The notes: generated from the letters alone by a model not told the origin. DNA of 35,803 nucleotides from an uncultured Gemmiger sp. (GCA_944386225.1 CALXAH010000073.1:1-35803); one strand, 5' to 3'. Numbered from the stretch's first letter, positions 25,319 to 32,667 are shown. Translations and numbers: made by a program.

Positions 25319-26018
25319 AGGATTCCTCTTTCAGTGCCGCAATAATTTTTTCTTTAAATTCCTGATTGTCCAGATTGGATTTCTCTACAACCTCCAGCAC
25401 ACCATGGCTCAGGAGCACAATTTCATCGCACAGATCCAGGGCCAGGTCCATAATGTGGGTAGAGAAAATGGTGATTTTGCCATCCTTTTGGGAACGGAGC
25501 AGCTGTTTCATCTCCTCTGCTACCACCACATCCAGAGATGTGAGCGGTTCATCCAGCAGCAATACCTTAGGCTGGGCAATGATGTTGATGAGCATCTGCA
25601 TTTTGTTTTTCGTGCCGTGCGAGTAATCCTTCAGCAGCTTGTCACGGTCTTCTGGAGCAATGCTCATCATGTCAAAGTATTCGTCTAACGACCGGAGATT
25701 TTGAATGGAAGAGGCGTTGATGTCAAGAAAGAACTTCAGAAACTCGCGCCCGGTAAGAAATTCAGGTACCGTCGGGGTGGAGAGCACATAGCCGATGTCT
25801 TCGGCGGAGATTTCTCTGGGCGTACCGTTTTCATCCAGAAAAAAAGTGCCGCCATCAGCCCGGATGTCTCGATTCAGACAGTTGAAGAGCGTGGTCTTAC
25901 CGGCGCCGTTTCGGCCCAACAGACCGTAGATTTTGCCCTCCTCGAAAGTGAATGTGATCTCTTTCAAAACCTCCTTTCTCTCAAAATGCTTTGAAAGATG
26001 GTCAATGACAAATCTCAT
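25311..26018 (-). CDS. ABC transporter ATP-binding protein with atypical signature motif
   Basis: The protein has 235 residues. Walker A is GRNGAGKT (about 35-42), Walker B is VLLLDEPLTSLD and the H-loop is STHI. The signature region reads YSHGTKNKM instead of LSGGQ, a variation seen in several Firmicute exporters, so activity is likely kept. It would power export through the permease that follows and overlaps it. The start ATG 26018 is preceded by AAGGAG. It is the third gene after the coiled-coil and 59-residue genes in the same direction, suggesting one transcript. Confidence 0.88.
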   Translation of the reverse strand: MRFVIDHLSKHFERKEVLKEITFTFEEGKIYGLLGRNGAGKTTLFNCLNRDIRADGGTFFLDENGTPREISAEDIGYVLSTPTVPEFLTGREFLKFFLDINASSIQNLRSLDEYFDMMSIAPEDRDKLLKDYSHGTKNKMQMLINIIAQPKVLLLDEPLTSLDVVVAEEMKQLLRSQKDGKITIFSTHIMDLALDLCDEIVLLSHGVLEVVEKSNLDNQEFKEKIIAALKEESYA

Positions 26019-26050
26019 ACAAATCTCCTTGTGATTATGTGGAATTACTC

Positions 26051-26230
26051 TTATTGGATACGAAACCCGTTGGAAGACTTTTGGAACACAAAATCCATTT
26101 TCTCGTTCTGATTTGTGAACACCAATTGCTCATAGTCGTCGCCTTCTTCTTCATGAAATGAAACGATGTGTTCATTTTGGCTGATCCAGAGTTTATATAC
26201 TTCCTGTGTTACGGTATTTGATTTCTCCAT
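26051..26230 (-). CDS. 59-residue hypothetical protein in the ABC unit
   Basis: The frame from ATG 26230 to TAA 26051-26053 encodes 59 residues, starting MEKSNTVTQEVYKLWISQNE and ending SSNGFRIQ. A strong GAGGAGGAG lies upstream. The sequence is soluble and acidic, with no leader features. It lies between the coiled-coil and ATPase genes with gaps of about 30 bases on each side and shares their direction. I do not recognise a family. It could be a regulator, chaperone or partner of the transporter. Confidence 0.6.
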   Translation of the reverse strand: MEKSNTVTQEVYKLWISQNEHIVSFHEEEGDDYEQLVFTNQNEKMDFVFQKSSNGFRIQ

Positions 26231-26259
26231 TATCTCCTCCTCTTAGTGCACGCAATGCT

Positions 26260-27201
26260 TTACATGGATACGTTTGCGACCAACTGTGCCACTTCCTGAG
26301 AACAGTGGCAAATCTCCACGTCTGTCTGATTCATCAAAACTTGCAGACGATCCAATACGCTGCTGATCTGACTTTTTGTCTGATGCACTTGCTCCTGTGA
26401 CTGTTGGATCTGGTCCAGCACAGCCCAATCGGCAAAAATTCCGTCGAAGAAATAATCGGCCACCCGCAGGAAACCATCAATGGTGACCCGAATCTCTGCA
26501 TCGATCGTCACATCGGCCAGTTCCGTTTTGAAGCGGCGCAGCTGGGTTTGCAAGGTTTCCACAGATGCCTGGGCCTCGTCCAGATGGCTGTGCTTCACAA
26601 GATCTGTGAGCAGACCGCCGCCAACGAGATCCCAGGTTCCCCAGCCTTCCGCACTGTCCAGTTCCGACAGGATCTGATCCACACAAGACAGAGCAGCGCT
26701 GCCGGCATCCATCGCCTCCTGCAATTCCTGTTTCTGGCTCATCAAATAGCCTTTCCGCTCCTCTAACTGGAGGATCTTTTCGGCAGTGCTTCCGCCCGCT
26801 GATTTTACTGCCGCAGTCTTTTCCTGTAGGATGGAGGCATAGCGATTCTCACATCCCTGGAGCGAGTCCAGTTCAGCCTCATACCGTTTCAAATCTTCTT
26901 CAATACCAGACAGCTCTCTGGCGGCTGCATCATACTTCACTCGCGCCGCATAGGCCTCCTGCCGCTCCTGCGTCAATTTCTCATCCATCTTCCCGATGAC
27001 ATTGTAGAAGAACGCAGACAGGCTCCGCCCCTCCAATCGCTCCACATCTGCCTGTTCGTCAGCCATAATCTGCTGGAGTTCTTGCGCACGGGCCGCATAG
27101 GCCTCCCGCTGAACACGCAGTTCCTCAATAGAGGCCACTAGCTTTTTCTTTCGGGCACACTGAGCCTGAAGCTGGCGCAGTTGTTCATCATAACAGTTCA
27201 T
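26260..27201 (-). CDS. Coiled-coil protein of unknown function
   Basis: The protein has 313 residues from ATG 27201 (GAGAGGAAG upstream); a longer in-frame start at 27288 would run through the terminator at 27257-27286. Residues 1-190 are long charged heptad-like helices (QLRQLQAQCARKKKLVASIE, EEDLKRYEAELDSLQG). A Gly-rich turn (WGTWDLVGGGLLTDLV) near 203-220 and a second coiled region to the end follow. There is no signal or membrane segment. I cannot name a family. It is likely the first gene of the coiled-coil/59-residue/ABC transcript, and may scaffold or control the transporter. Confidence 0.65.
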   Translation of the reverse strand: MNCYDEQLRQLQAQCARKKKLVASIEELRVQREAYAARAQELQQIMADEQADVERLEGRSLSAFFYNVIGKMDEKLTQERQEAYAARVKYDAAARELSGIEEDLKRYEAELDSLQGCENRYASILQEKTAAVKSAGGSTAEKILQLEERKGYLMSQKQELQEAMDAGSAALSCVDQILSELDSAEGWGTWDLVGGGLLTDLVKHSHLDEAQASVETLQTQLRRFKTELADVTIDAEIRVTIDGFLRVADYFFDGIFADWAVLDQIQQSQEQVHQTKSQISSVLDRLQVLMNQTDVEICHCSQEVAQLVANVSM

Positions 27202-27256
27202 AGATGATCGTTTCTTCCTCTCCGTTCTATTGAATACCAATTCTTTCCGTGTACAG

Positions 27257-27286
27257 AAAAGGGGCTTCACTGCTCTGTGAAGCCCC
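27257..27286 (-). terminator. Minus-strand intrinsic terminator at the end of the 52-residue gene
   Basis: GGGGCTTCAC (27261-27270) and GTGAAGCCCC (27277-27286) form a perfect 10-bp stem with a 6-base loop, followed on the minus strand by TTTT. It overlaps the last codons of the 52-residue gene, which ends in WGFTEQ. It separates that gene from the coiled-coil gene. Confidence 0.75.
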
Positions 27287-27425
27287 AAACATAGCCGATA
27301 TGAGATACCCTATCTTCAACCAACTTTTGCATGATGATCTCGATCCCAAGCGCTTTTGCGTATGCGGGGTTTCTTTGGAGCATGTCCATCAAATGGAGTG
27401 CTTGCATTCTTCTCCTCGCATCCAT
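27267..27425 (-). CDS. 52-residue hypothetical protein
   Basis: ATG 27425 to TGA 27267-27269 encodes 52 residues, starting MDARRRMQALHLMDMLQRNP and ending YVWGFTEQ. The ribosome site GAGGTGATAAC is excellent. The protein is basic at the start and mostly helical, with no membrane segment. A promoter-like pair lies at 27489-27517, and a terminator overlaps the end of the gene, so it may form its own small transcript. I do not recognise a family. Confidence 0.6.
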   Translation of the reverse strand: MDARRRMQALHLMDMLQRNPAYAKALGIEIIMQKLVEDRVSHIGYVWGFTEQ

Positions 27426-27488
27426 GTTATCACCTCACAGAAAACAGTTTCTGTACTGTTAGCTGATGAATTCATTGTATCAAGAAAT

Positions 27489-27517
27489 ATTGTACATCGC
27501 CAGCACAGAATCAGCAA
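27489..27517 (-). promoter_or_regulatory. Promoter candidate for the 52-residue gene
   Basis: On the minus strand the -35 box is TTGCTG (27512-27517), the spacer is 17 bases, and the -10 box is TACAAT (27489-27494). It lies about 65 bases upstream of the 52-residue start. Confidence 0.45.
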
Positions 27518-27562
27518 AATAGAGGTGCTTATTTCCACTGACGCAGCAAATTTCGACGATGA

Positions 27563-28084
27563 TTACCGTTTCTCCAGTTTCTCTTTGTATGCCTGATACC
27601 GCTCTGCGTCGATGGCGCCGGTAGCCAGCATACGTTCTGCCCAGAGCTGCAAAGTCTCTACAGTTATTGAGATGCGTTCCAGCTCCTGCTGAATGAAAAT
27701 GAAATCCGCCAGCTCATCCTCACTGATGGCTCCGTCCGAGGTGATCTCAATCAGGCGATCCTTCTGCTTGTTCATAGAGTTGAGAGAAGCCAGCATTTCC
27801 AGAACGATCTGCGAAAGATCCTTGACTTTGACCTCTGGTACATACTGCTGACCGATCGGGCACTGATTGGCGCAGTAGTAGTTACAGAGGTTGGGTTGTT
27901 TGTACTTTTCTGCCATCAGCAGGACTTCATCCGGATGCGGGAGAGACCGCTCATTCTCTATTTTTTCAATGCGTTCAGGAGGAAGAGATTCCAGCAGATC
28001 GCTGGCTGTTTCTCTGGTTAGATGAAGCGCCTCCCGAATTCTTTGGTAGATGTTCTTGTTCGCTTTTGTGGAAACTCTGGCCAT
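27563..28084 (-). CDS. XRE-type helix-turn-helix regulator with CX3CX3C cluster
   Basis: The protein has 173 residues. An N-terminal helix-turn-helix (about 10-60: IYQRIREALHLTRETASDLL and IEKIENERSLPHPDEVLLMA) is followed by NLCNYYCANQCPIGQ. Cys67, Cys71 and Cys75 are spaced CX3CX3C, which could bind metal or an iron-sulphur cluster. The C-terminal half is helical and suited to dimer formation. I recall this Cys pattern in a family of Firmicute regulators next to transporters. Promoter 28121-28149 stands upstream. It probably senses a signal and controls the neighbouring 52-residue and ABC genes; binding of metal is not shown. Confidence 0.75.
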   Translation of the reverse strand: MARVSTKANKNIYQRIREALHLTRETASDLLESLPPERIEKIENERSLPHPDEVLLMAEKYKQPNLCNYYCANQCPIGQQYVPEVKVKDLSQIVLEMLASLNSMNKQKDRLIEITSDGAISEDELADFIFIQQELERISITVETLQLWAERMLATGAIDAERYQAYKEKLEKR

Positions 28085-28120
28085 AACGAAGCACCCTCGC
28101 TTTGTGTGATCTTAAATCTC

Positions 28121-28149
28121 ATTATACGGTGTTTCGCCAGAGAGAGCAA
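28121..28149 (-). promoter_or_regulatory. Sigma-70 promoter for the XRE regulator
   Basis: On the minus strand the -35 box is TTGCTC (28144-28149), the spacer is 17 bases, and the -10 box is TATAAT (28121-28126, perfect). It lies 37 bases upstream of the regulator start. Confidence 0.65.
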
Positions 28150-28192
28150 TTTGTATTTTTCGTATTACACTTCAAATATTGCAGACGCAGTG

Positions 28193-28339
28193 CTACTTCT
28201 CTTTGTCACGCATGAAAAATCCGATGATTGCAATGAAGAGTCCTGCGATTCCTCCCACAATAGCGATAATATTACTAATCGATAGAGCAATCGCAGCCAC
28301 GATAACTGCAATTCCCAATAACATGGTTTTCTTTCCCAT
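28193..28339 (-). CDS. 48-residue membrane protein
   Basis: ATG 28339 to TAG 28193-28195 encodes 48 residues: MGKKTMLLGIAVIVAA, a hydrophobic run through residue 42, then the basic end FFMRDKEK. A GAGGTAAG ribosome site lies upstream. Two short membrane segments are likely, with Gly-rich packing (IVGGIAGLFIAIIG). It is the last of four small membrane genes in the same direction. No family is recognised. Confidence 0.6.
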   Translation of the reverse strand: MGKKTMLLGIAVIVAAIALSISNIIAIVGGIAGLFIAIIGFFMRDKEK

Positions 28340-28389
28340 CTTTCTTACCTCACTGAGGAATCACCCTGCTGTTAAGTACAGGATATGCT

Positions 28390-28641
28390 TCATCCAATCC
28401 CAAATTTTACGATCAGCCCAATAGCGATACAGATAATACCGGCAACCCGGGCAAGTTGGCGTCCACGCTTATCATCAAAACCTTCCGGGTATACAGGATG
28501 GAAAATCCACATCAACCCATATATGATCCAGGCGGCGTTCATAAAGAAACTTTTTTGTAGAGTAAACGAGAGCGTGCAGCTTACAATGGCAATAATAACG
28601 CCCCAGAATAACTGGGCTTTGAAAGTAAATTTGTTTCTCAT
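28390..28641 (-). CDS. 83-residue membrane protein
   Basis: ATG 28641 was chosen (CAGGTGAT upstream) over an in-frame ATG at 28665, which lacks a good site. Three membrane segments are visible (FWGVIIAIVSCTLSF, FFMNAAWIIYGLMWIF, VAGIICIAIGLIV), with a charged loop YPEGFDDKRGRQLAR between the last two. It is part of the small membrane-protein group. Function is unknown. Confidence 0.6.
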   Translation of the reverse strand: MRNKFTFKAQLFWGVIIAIVSCTLSFTLQKSFFMNAAWIIYGLMWIFHPVYPEGFDDKRGRQLARVAGIICIAIGLIVKFGIG

Positions 28642-28668
28642 ATAATCACCTGCCAATAGATGCATCTA

Positions 28669-28896
28669 TTATTTTTTTTTGCAAAAATAAGTTTCGTACA
28701 CGCAAATGATGAACCCAACTATTCCCATAGCGCAAAAAATTATGTACGGAACCAGCAGTTCATTGCCGAGCAGGGCAGCATAGGTGCCGGTCATTCCGTT
28801 GTAATTAAATCGGTTCATGGACAGATACAGGCTCAGAATCAAGTATCCTATACTTCCCACCAAGAACAACATAATTCCAAAATGCTTTCTTTCCAT
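28669..28896 (-). CDS. 75-residue membrane protein
   Basis: Two membrane segments (IMLFLVGSIGYLILSLYL and LVPYIIFCAMGIVGFIICVY) flank a loop NRFNYNGMTGTYAALLGN, and the C-terminus is basic (CKKK). The start is ATG 28896 or the in-frame GTG 28902; GAGGT upstream fits either imperfectly. It belongs to the small membrane-protein group. No family is recognised. Confidence 0.55.
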   Translation of the reverse strand: MERKHFGIMLFLVGSIGYLILSLYLSMNRFNYNGMTGTYAALLGNELLVPYIIFCAMGIVGFIICVYETYFCKKK

Positions 28897-28921
28897 CCTC
28901 ACAAATACCTCTAATTAAGTG

Positions 28922-29254
28922 TTAAGTGTCCTTCCAGCGCTTTTCTCTAATATGCTTAATCCATCCACGTATCAACCACACATACACGCAGACTGCGACA
29001 ATAGCAGCACTGAGCAATAGGGAGATACCCTTGCTTATCTGCCCATTCAGGAGAAGATCGACTCCAACAAAGAGAAATAGTCCAACCAAGAGCAGATAAG
29101 CCAAAATGCAGGTTATCAAAAAGATTCGGCAGAAGCTGCCTAAGATACTTCTTGTCTTTGTGGAACTGGAGGCCTGAAATGCCCCCATCATTATGAACTC
29201 GATGGCAAGGAAAAAGACAAAAAGGATCACGACAAAAAAGATTGTGTTACCCAT
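28922..29254 (-). CDS. 110-residue membrane protein
   Basis: The protein has 110 residues with three to four membrane segments (TIFFVVILFVFFLAIEFIMM, FLITCILAYLLLVGLFLFV, ISLLLSAAIVAVCVYVWLI) and a basic C-terminus (RGWIKHIREKRWKD). The start ATG 29254 has GGGAGG upstream. It is the first of four small membrane genes in a row, lying between the XRE/ABC unit and the ECF sigma unit. Bacteriocin immunity or membrane-stress roles are possible but unsupported. Confidence 0.6.
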   Translation of the reverse strand: MGNTIFFVVILFVFFLAIEFIMMGAFQASSSTKTRSILGSFCRIFLITCILAYLLLVGLFLFVGVDLLLNGQISKGISLLLSAAIVAVCVYVWLIRGWIKHIREKRWKDT

Positions 29255-29333
29255 ACTTGCCTCCCAATCAATAACATAGAGAAATATTTTGACATCAAGT
29301 TTTGAGTCAAAGCTTTATATACTGCCAATTATT

Positions 29334-30011
29334 CTACGGGGTCACAGTAATCGATTCTGCAATTTTGACCATTTCATCTTTGGTCAGTGATGCCGAAATG
29401 CAGAACAGAATAGTCCCATCTTCAGACTGCCACACCAAAGCATTTGCATTTTGGGGATCGGCATCCAGGTAGAGATCAGCTTCCTGTGTTCCCACGATTA
29501 CCTTCTCTGTGGTCATGTTATCTGAAACCAAAAAGAGGCTTGTGGCGTCTGCACCGGAGGAGCACATGAAATGAATCATTTCACCGCTTCCGTTGCTATA
29601 AGTTCTGTAAGAAGTGTTTCCTAAAGATTGTGCGTTAGTTTCCTCATATCCATCGGGTAACCATGTGGGAGCAAAACTGGTCGTCTTTTCTTCATCAGTG
29701 GCCACCCCATTAAACCGATACTCCACATAGTTTTGATATTGATGCCGTATCCAGGCAAAAAAGGCACCGCGGGCCTCTGCGTCCACTGTGAGCCATGAGG
29801 CACTGATCAGTGTTACGGCGACTAGGAAGCATGCAACGCGCTGCATATATTTATATACCACGGGATGGCGTCCTCGGCGGATTACATGCCTCATTTTGCG
29901 CTCAAACTCAGAGGAAAACTGGTGGTCACAATCCTCTGGGCTCGGCAACGATTCGCGGATGGCCTGATCGGCTTCAGCAGCGGCAATTCTCAGCATTTCA
30001 TCGGTGATCAC
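29334..30011 (-). CDS. DUF4367-type anti-sigma factor
   Basis: The protein has 225 residues from GTG 30011, which overlaps the sigma stop (GTGA) and has AAAGGAGG seven bases upstream. The N-terminal 55 residues would be cytoplasmic and bind the sigma factor. One membrane segment (about 55-76, RVACFLVAVTLISASWLTV) leads to an extracellular DUF4367-like domain (about 105-225: FAPTWLPDGYEE, ESITVTP). This is the usual layout of membrane anti-sigma factors paired with ECF sigma factors. It would hold the sigma factor inactive until an envelope signal arrives. Confidence 0.8.
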   Translation of the reverse strand: MITDEMLRIAAAEADQAIRESLPSPEDCDHQFSSEFERKMRHVIRRGRHPVVYKYMQRVACFLVAVTLISASWLTVDAEARGAFFAWIRHQYQNYVEYRFNGVATDEEKTTSFAPTWLPDGYEETNAQSLGNTSYRTYSNGSGEMIHFMCSSGADATSLFLVSDNMTTEKVIVGTQEADLYLDADPQNANALVWQSEDGTILFCISASLTKDEMVKIAESITVTP

Positions 30012-30526
30012 AATCTGTCCTCCTTTTCATACAGCTCTCTTAATCTGTTCTTGGCGCGCTGGTTAAGTTTCGATGCTGCCGAAAGGGACAGTCCAAGGAT
30101 TGCAGCCACTTCCTTTACACTATACCCCTGATAATATCGGAGCAGGATCACTTCACGATACCGTGCGGGGAGTTTAAGGATACAGGCGGCAAGCGTGTTC
30201 TCACCTTCATAAATAGCAGTAACCCCTGGCAGGTCATCACTTAACTCAACCACCTGGCGCTTTTGGCGCCGCCGATACAAGTCTATCGCTTTGTTCTCAG
30301 CTATAGTAACGATATAACCTTGCGTTTTTGGACACTTGGGATCGCCTATTTTTTCAATATTTTCGGCTACTTTCAAAAATGCCTGATGGACCGTGTCCTC
30401 GGCATCCTGTTCATTATGCAATATTTTATTGGCCACATGGAACATGAGACCACGATACTCCATATAAAGAAATTCGAACTTCGAACGATCTTCCGGTGTA
30501 TCAATCATTTGAAGATAGATCATCAT
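30008..30526 (-). CDS. ECF-type RNA polymerase sigma factor
   Basis: The protein has 172 residues. Region 2 spans about 15-90 (FLYMEYRGLMFHVANKIL, EDTVHQAFLKVAENI), and region 4 about 115-165 (LPARYREVILLRYYQGYSVK, EVAAILGLSLSAAS). There is no region 3 or 1.1, as in ECF factors. The start ATG 30526 has GGGGGT eight bases upstream. A promoter candidate lies at 30556-30585. The stop is coupled to the anti-sigma start. ECF factors usually activate their own promoter and an envelope-response set; nearby small membrane genes may be targets. Confidence 0.88.
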   Translation of the reverse strand: MMIYLQMIDTPEDRSKFEFLYMEYRGLMFHVANKILHNEQDAEDTVHQAFLKVAENIEKIGDPKCPKTQGYIVTIAENKAIDLYRRRQKRQVVELSDDLPGVTAIYEGENTLAACILKLPARYREVILLRYYQGYSVKEVAAILGLSLSAASKLNQRAKNRLRELYEKEDRL

Positions 30527-30555
30527 GGTATATACCCCCAGCTGCTATAGCCCCG

Positions 30556-30585
30556 ATTATACCATGTGATATCTCTTTCACACAA
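30556..30585 (-). promoter_or_regulatory. Promoter candidate for the ECF sigma/anti-sigma unit
   Basis: On the minus strand the -35 box is TTGTGT (30580-30585), the spacer is 18 bases, and the -10 box is TATAAT (30556-30561, perfect). It is a vegetative-type promoter rather than an obvious ECF-type one. Confidence 0.55.
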
Positions 30586-30739
30586 GAAATGAAACCTTAT
30601 CGTTCGATCTGTAAAAGCAATTGGACAAGTCTCCGAGATTTCCTGAAAACCTCCCCATTCAGCAGTTACATGATTTGCACATGAAAGTCGATTACAGCCT
30701 GACCGATGACCGGTACTTTCAAGCACCGCAGCAGCTGAA

Positions 30740-31426
30740 TCAAAGGCAGGCGTTTGTATGCGAATACTCTTGAATCGTGACATCAATATGATCAGATTTC
30801 TCGGTGGTCACAATCACTTTATATAAAAAGCGAGTAGTAAGTCCGGTAAAGGAACCGGTTTTGCCGCTATCAATGACCAGCTTTTTGATTGCGGTTTTCA
30901 AATCAGAGTCAGCGTACAGATATGCGCTGATCTGACTGTTGCAATGGTTTGTAATTGTGATTCTCTCACTGTTCGCTGTGATGGTTTTAGCGACCGTAAA
31001 GGGAACATCACCATCCGATGTTGTGCTTATCGGGAGTTCTCCGTCCTTGCTGAAATTGTGCTGTTCGGTGTCTGTAATTATTCCACCGGATTCATCTATT
31101 TCATAAATGGAAAGCGCTTCTAAGCGCTCTGGAGGATTATCTTCGACATTCTGCTCCAACAACACTTTCGCATATTCGCCTGGTGAAAAATCGGGAGATA
31201 CATTTTGCCCTGTGGTCCTTGCAGAAACTTCTACGATGCACCCATCTGACAGATTGCTGTTTCCGGTGTCAGTCACTTGAATCAACAGACAATCTTGGTC
31301 AGCGGATATAATTTCTCCCGAAAAAAAGTATTGCATGGGCGCCGCTCCTTGCCGGACTTCCTGTTTACAGGATAGCAATGCGGCAGCCATTAGCAATGTG
31401 AGAATTACCACCACAGGCTTTTTCAT
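30740..31426 (-). CDS. Secreted lipoprotein of unknown function
   Basis: The protein has 228 residues. A lipoprotein signal ends in LLSC (Cys20). The mature part is beta-rich, with an OB-like N-terminal stretch (FFSGEIISADQDCLLIQVTD) and a C-terminal segment of strands (ISAYLYADSDLKTAI, TRFLYKVIVTTEKSD) that resembles an immunoglobulin-like fold. The start ATG 31426 has GGGGGG upstream. It is divergent from the plus-strand genes to its right and upstream of the ECF unit. I do not recognise a named family. Confidence 0.65.
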   Translation of the reverse strand: MKKPVVVILTLLMAAALLSCKQEVRQGAAPMQYFFSGEIISADQDCLLIQVTDTGNSNLSDGCIVEVSARTTGQNVSPDFSPGEYAKVLLEQNVEDNPPERLEALSIYEIDESGGIITDTEQHNFSKDGELPISTTSDGDVPFTVAKTITANSERITITNHCNSQISAYLYADSDLKTAIKKLVIDSGKTGSFTGLTTRFLYKVIVTTEKSDHIDVTIQEYSHTNACL

Positions 31427-31510
31427 TTCCGCACCCCCCTATCAGCTTCATCACACCGCATCGATAACATTGTACTTCTCTATTTCCCTTAAACGAAGCG
31501 GCCTCTCCGT

Positions 31511-31615
31511 TTTGGACACTATGCAAAAAAATTTTGAAAACGGGGTTGCCTATAGGCATTGTTATAGGAAGCTAGGCCCGATGCTTTTCTGTTTACCAAA
31601 AACGCAGTGTCCAAA
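31511..31615. repeat. Possible MITE-like element with 10-bp terminal inverted repeats
   Basis: TTTGGACACT (31511-31520) and AGTGTCCAAA (31606-31615) are perfect inverted repeats 85 bases apart in a 247-base gap between divergent genes. The interior holds a 12-base palindrome TGCCTATAGGCA (31547-31558) and no gene. No clear target-site duplication is visible, so an operator pair or a chance repeat is also possible. Confidence 0.4.
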
Positions 31616-31673
31616 TTCCCTGGCGAATAGCGTTATAATAAATAGAGAAGTGGAGGCAATAAGGAGGTGTTCT

Positions 31674-32123
31674 GTGAGCAACTGTGTTTTTATCGCATCA
31701 GACAAGCCCTTGCCTGAAGTAAGACCCTCACAAGATTACCCTTTGCACATCAATGTGGACACCGGCATCCTCTTCGATGGCGGTGCGGATGACAATTTCA
31801 GTCTCTTGGACTTTGGTGAGGTGGGTCTGTACTGCAATAAGAAGTACGGCGTATTTCTGGAGTTACCTCAATATACCGATGGGCGAGCCAGACAAATTAT
31901 GGACTACATCCAATCAGCACTGCTCCAGACTGATTGCGTGGAAATTTGGAATGTATGGCTCCTGGGCTACTGGGAATACGATGAAAGGCCGTATATCCGA
32001 AAAAGTGCGATCCGGATGGAGGAACTGACCACAGGTGTCATGAAAGAAATCATCAGCGCCGAGAACTGGGACAACAACGATAACAATCGGCCATCATTTT
32101 ACTGTTTGGAGATTACAGGATAA
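31674..32123 (+). CDS. Soluble conserved hypothetical protein (149 residues)
   Basis: The start is GTG 31674, five bases after AAGGAGGTG; the longer frame to 31335 runs into the divergent lipoprotein gene and lacks a ribosome site. It begins VSNCVFIASDKPLPEVRPSQ (the first Val is the start) and ends FYCLEITG. It has mixed alpha/beta character with a conserved-looking WNVWLLGYWEYDERPYI stretch. I have seen similar hypothetical proteins in Firmicutes but cannot assign a domain. It is the first of a run of small orphan genes with no toxin gene in view; an immunity role is only a guess. Confidence 0.6.
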   Translation: MSNCVFIASDKPLPEVRPSQDYPLHINVDTGILFDGGADDNFSLLDFGEVGLYCNKKYGVFLELPQYTDGRARQIMDYIQSALLQTDCVEIWNVWLLGYWEYDERPYIRKSAIRMEELTTGVMKEIISAENWDNNDNNRPSFYCLEITG

Positions 32124-32137
32124 AGGCGGTGAACACT

Positions 32138-32665
32138 TTGGGAACCTTTCTTATTGACGTTGACGAATTTACTTGGATTTGCGGACCGGAGGATGATCCT
32201 GAAGATCTCTGCCTCCACGGCCATGTTACGGTAAAGATTGGGGATGCCGCGCTGGAGTATGACGGAACTGTCAGTGCGACGGCGCTTTATCTTCTGAAAA
32301 CTTTGACCGAAGATAAGGTCATGTCAGAACATGATATTCAAATGGTTCCGTGTTGCGGTCACTTTTATGTTCCGAATAAGGATCTGTCCCAAGTCACGAT
32401 TTCCGGATGCGATAATGGATTGGACTGGTCTGTTATCCATGAAAACGATGGGGTGCGGCTTATACTTCCATCCGGTCAGTCAGAATGGATATCGCTGCGT
32501 GAGTACCAAGCAGAAGTGCTCCACTTTGCAGATAAGGTGGCGGGCTACTATCAGTCCTGCCAACCGAAAAAGATCCCAGAGGATGAGTTTACCAGAAACG
32601 GCTACATAGCGTTTTGGAATGAATGGCGTTGGCGATATGCGAAAGCCACCCTGCAGGAGGAATAA
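32138..32665 (+). CDS. Soluble conserved hypothetical protein (about 175 residues)
   Basis: The start is likely TTG 32138 (AAGGCGGTG about five bases upstream); GTG 32129 lies inside that ribosome site. The protein has mixed strands (GTFLIDVDEFTWICG, HGHVTVKIGDAALEYDG) and a helical C-terminus (YQAEVLHFADKVAGYYQSC, FWNEWRWRYAK). Acidic overall with no signal or membrane segment. It follows the previous gene by 14 bases. No family is recognised; the acidic, small and clustered character recalls immunity proteins but is not evidence of function. Confidence 0.6.
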   Translation: MGTFLIDVDEFTWICGPEDDPEDLCLHGHVTVKIGDAALEYDGTVSATALYLLKTLTEDKVMSEHDIQMVPCCGHFYVPNKDLSQVTISGCDNGLDWSVIHENDGVRLILPSGQSEWISLREYQAEVLHFADKVAGYYQSCQPKKIPEDEFTRNGYIAFWNEWRWRYAKATLQEE

Positions 32666-32667
32666 CC

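Noticed and set aside
30612-30773. Plus-strand frame ending QRQAFVCEYS as a gene remnant
   Set aside because: It reads somewhat like protein but has no supported start and overlaps the end of the minus-strand lipoprotein gene; not enough evidence.
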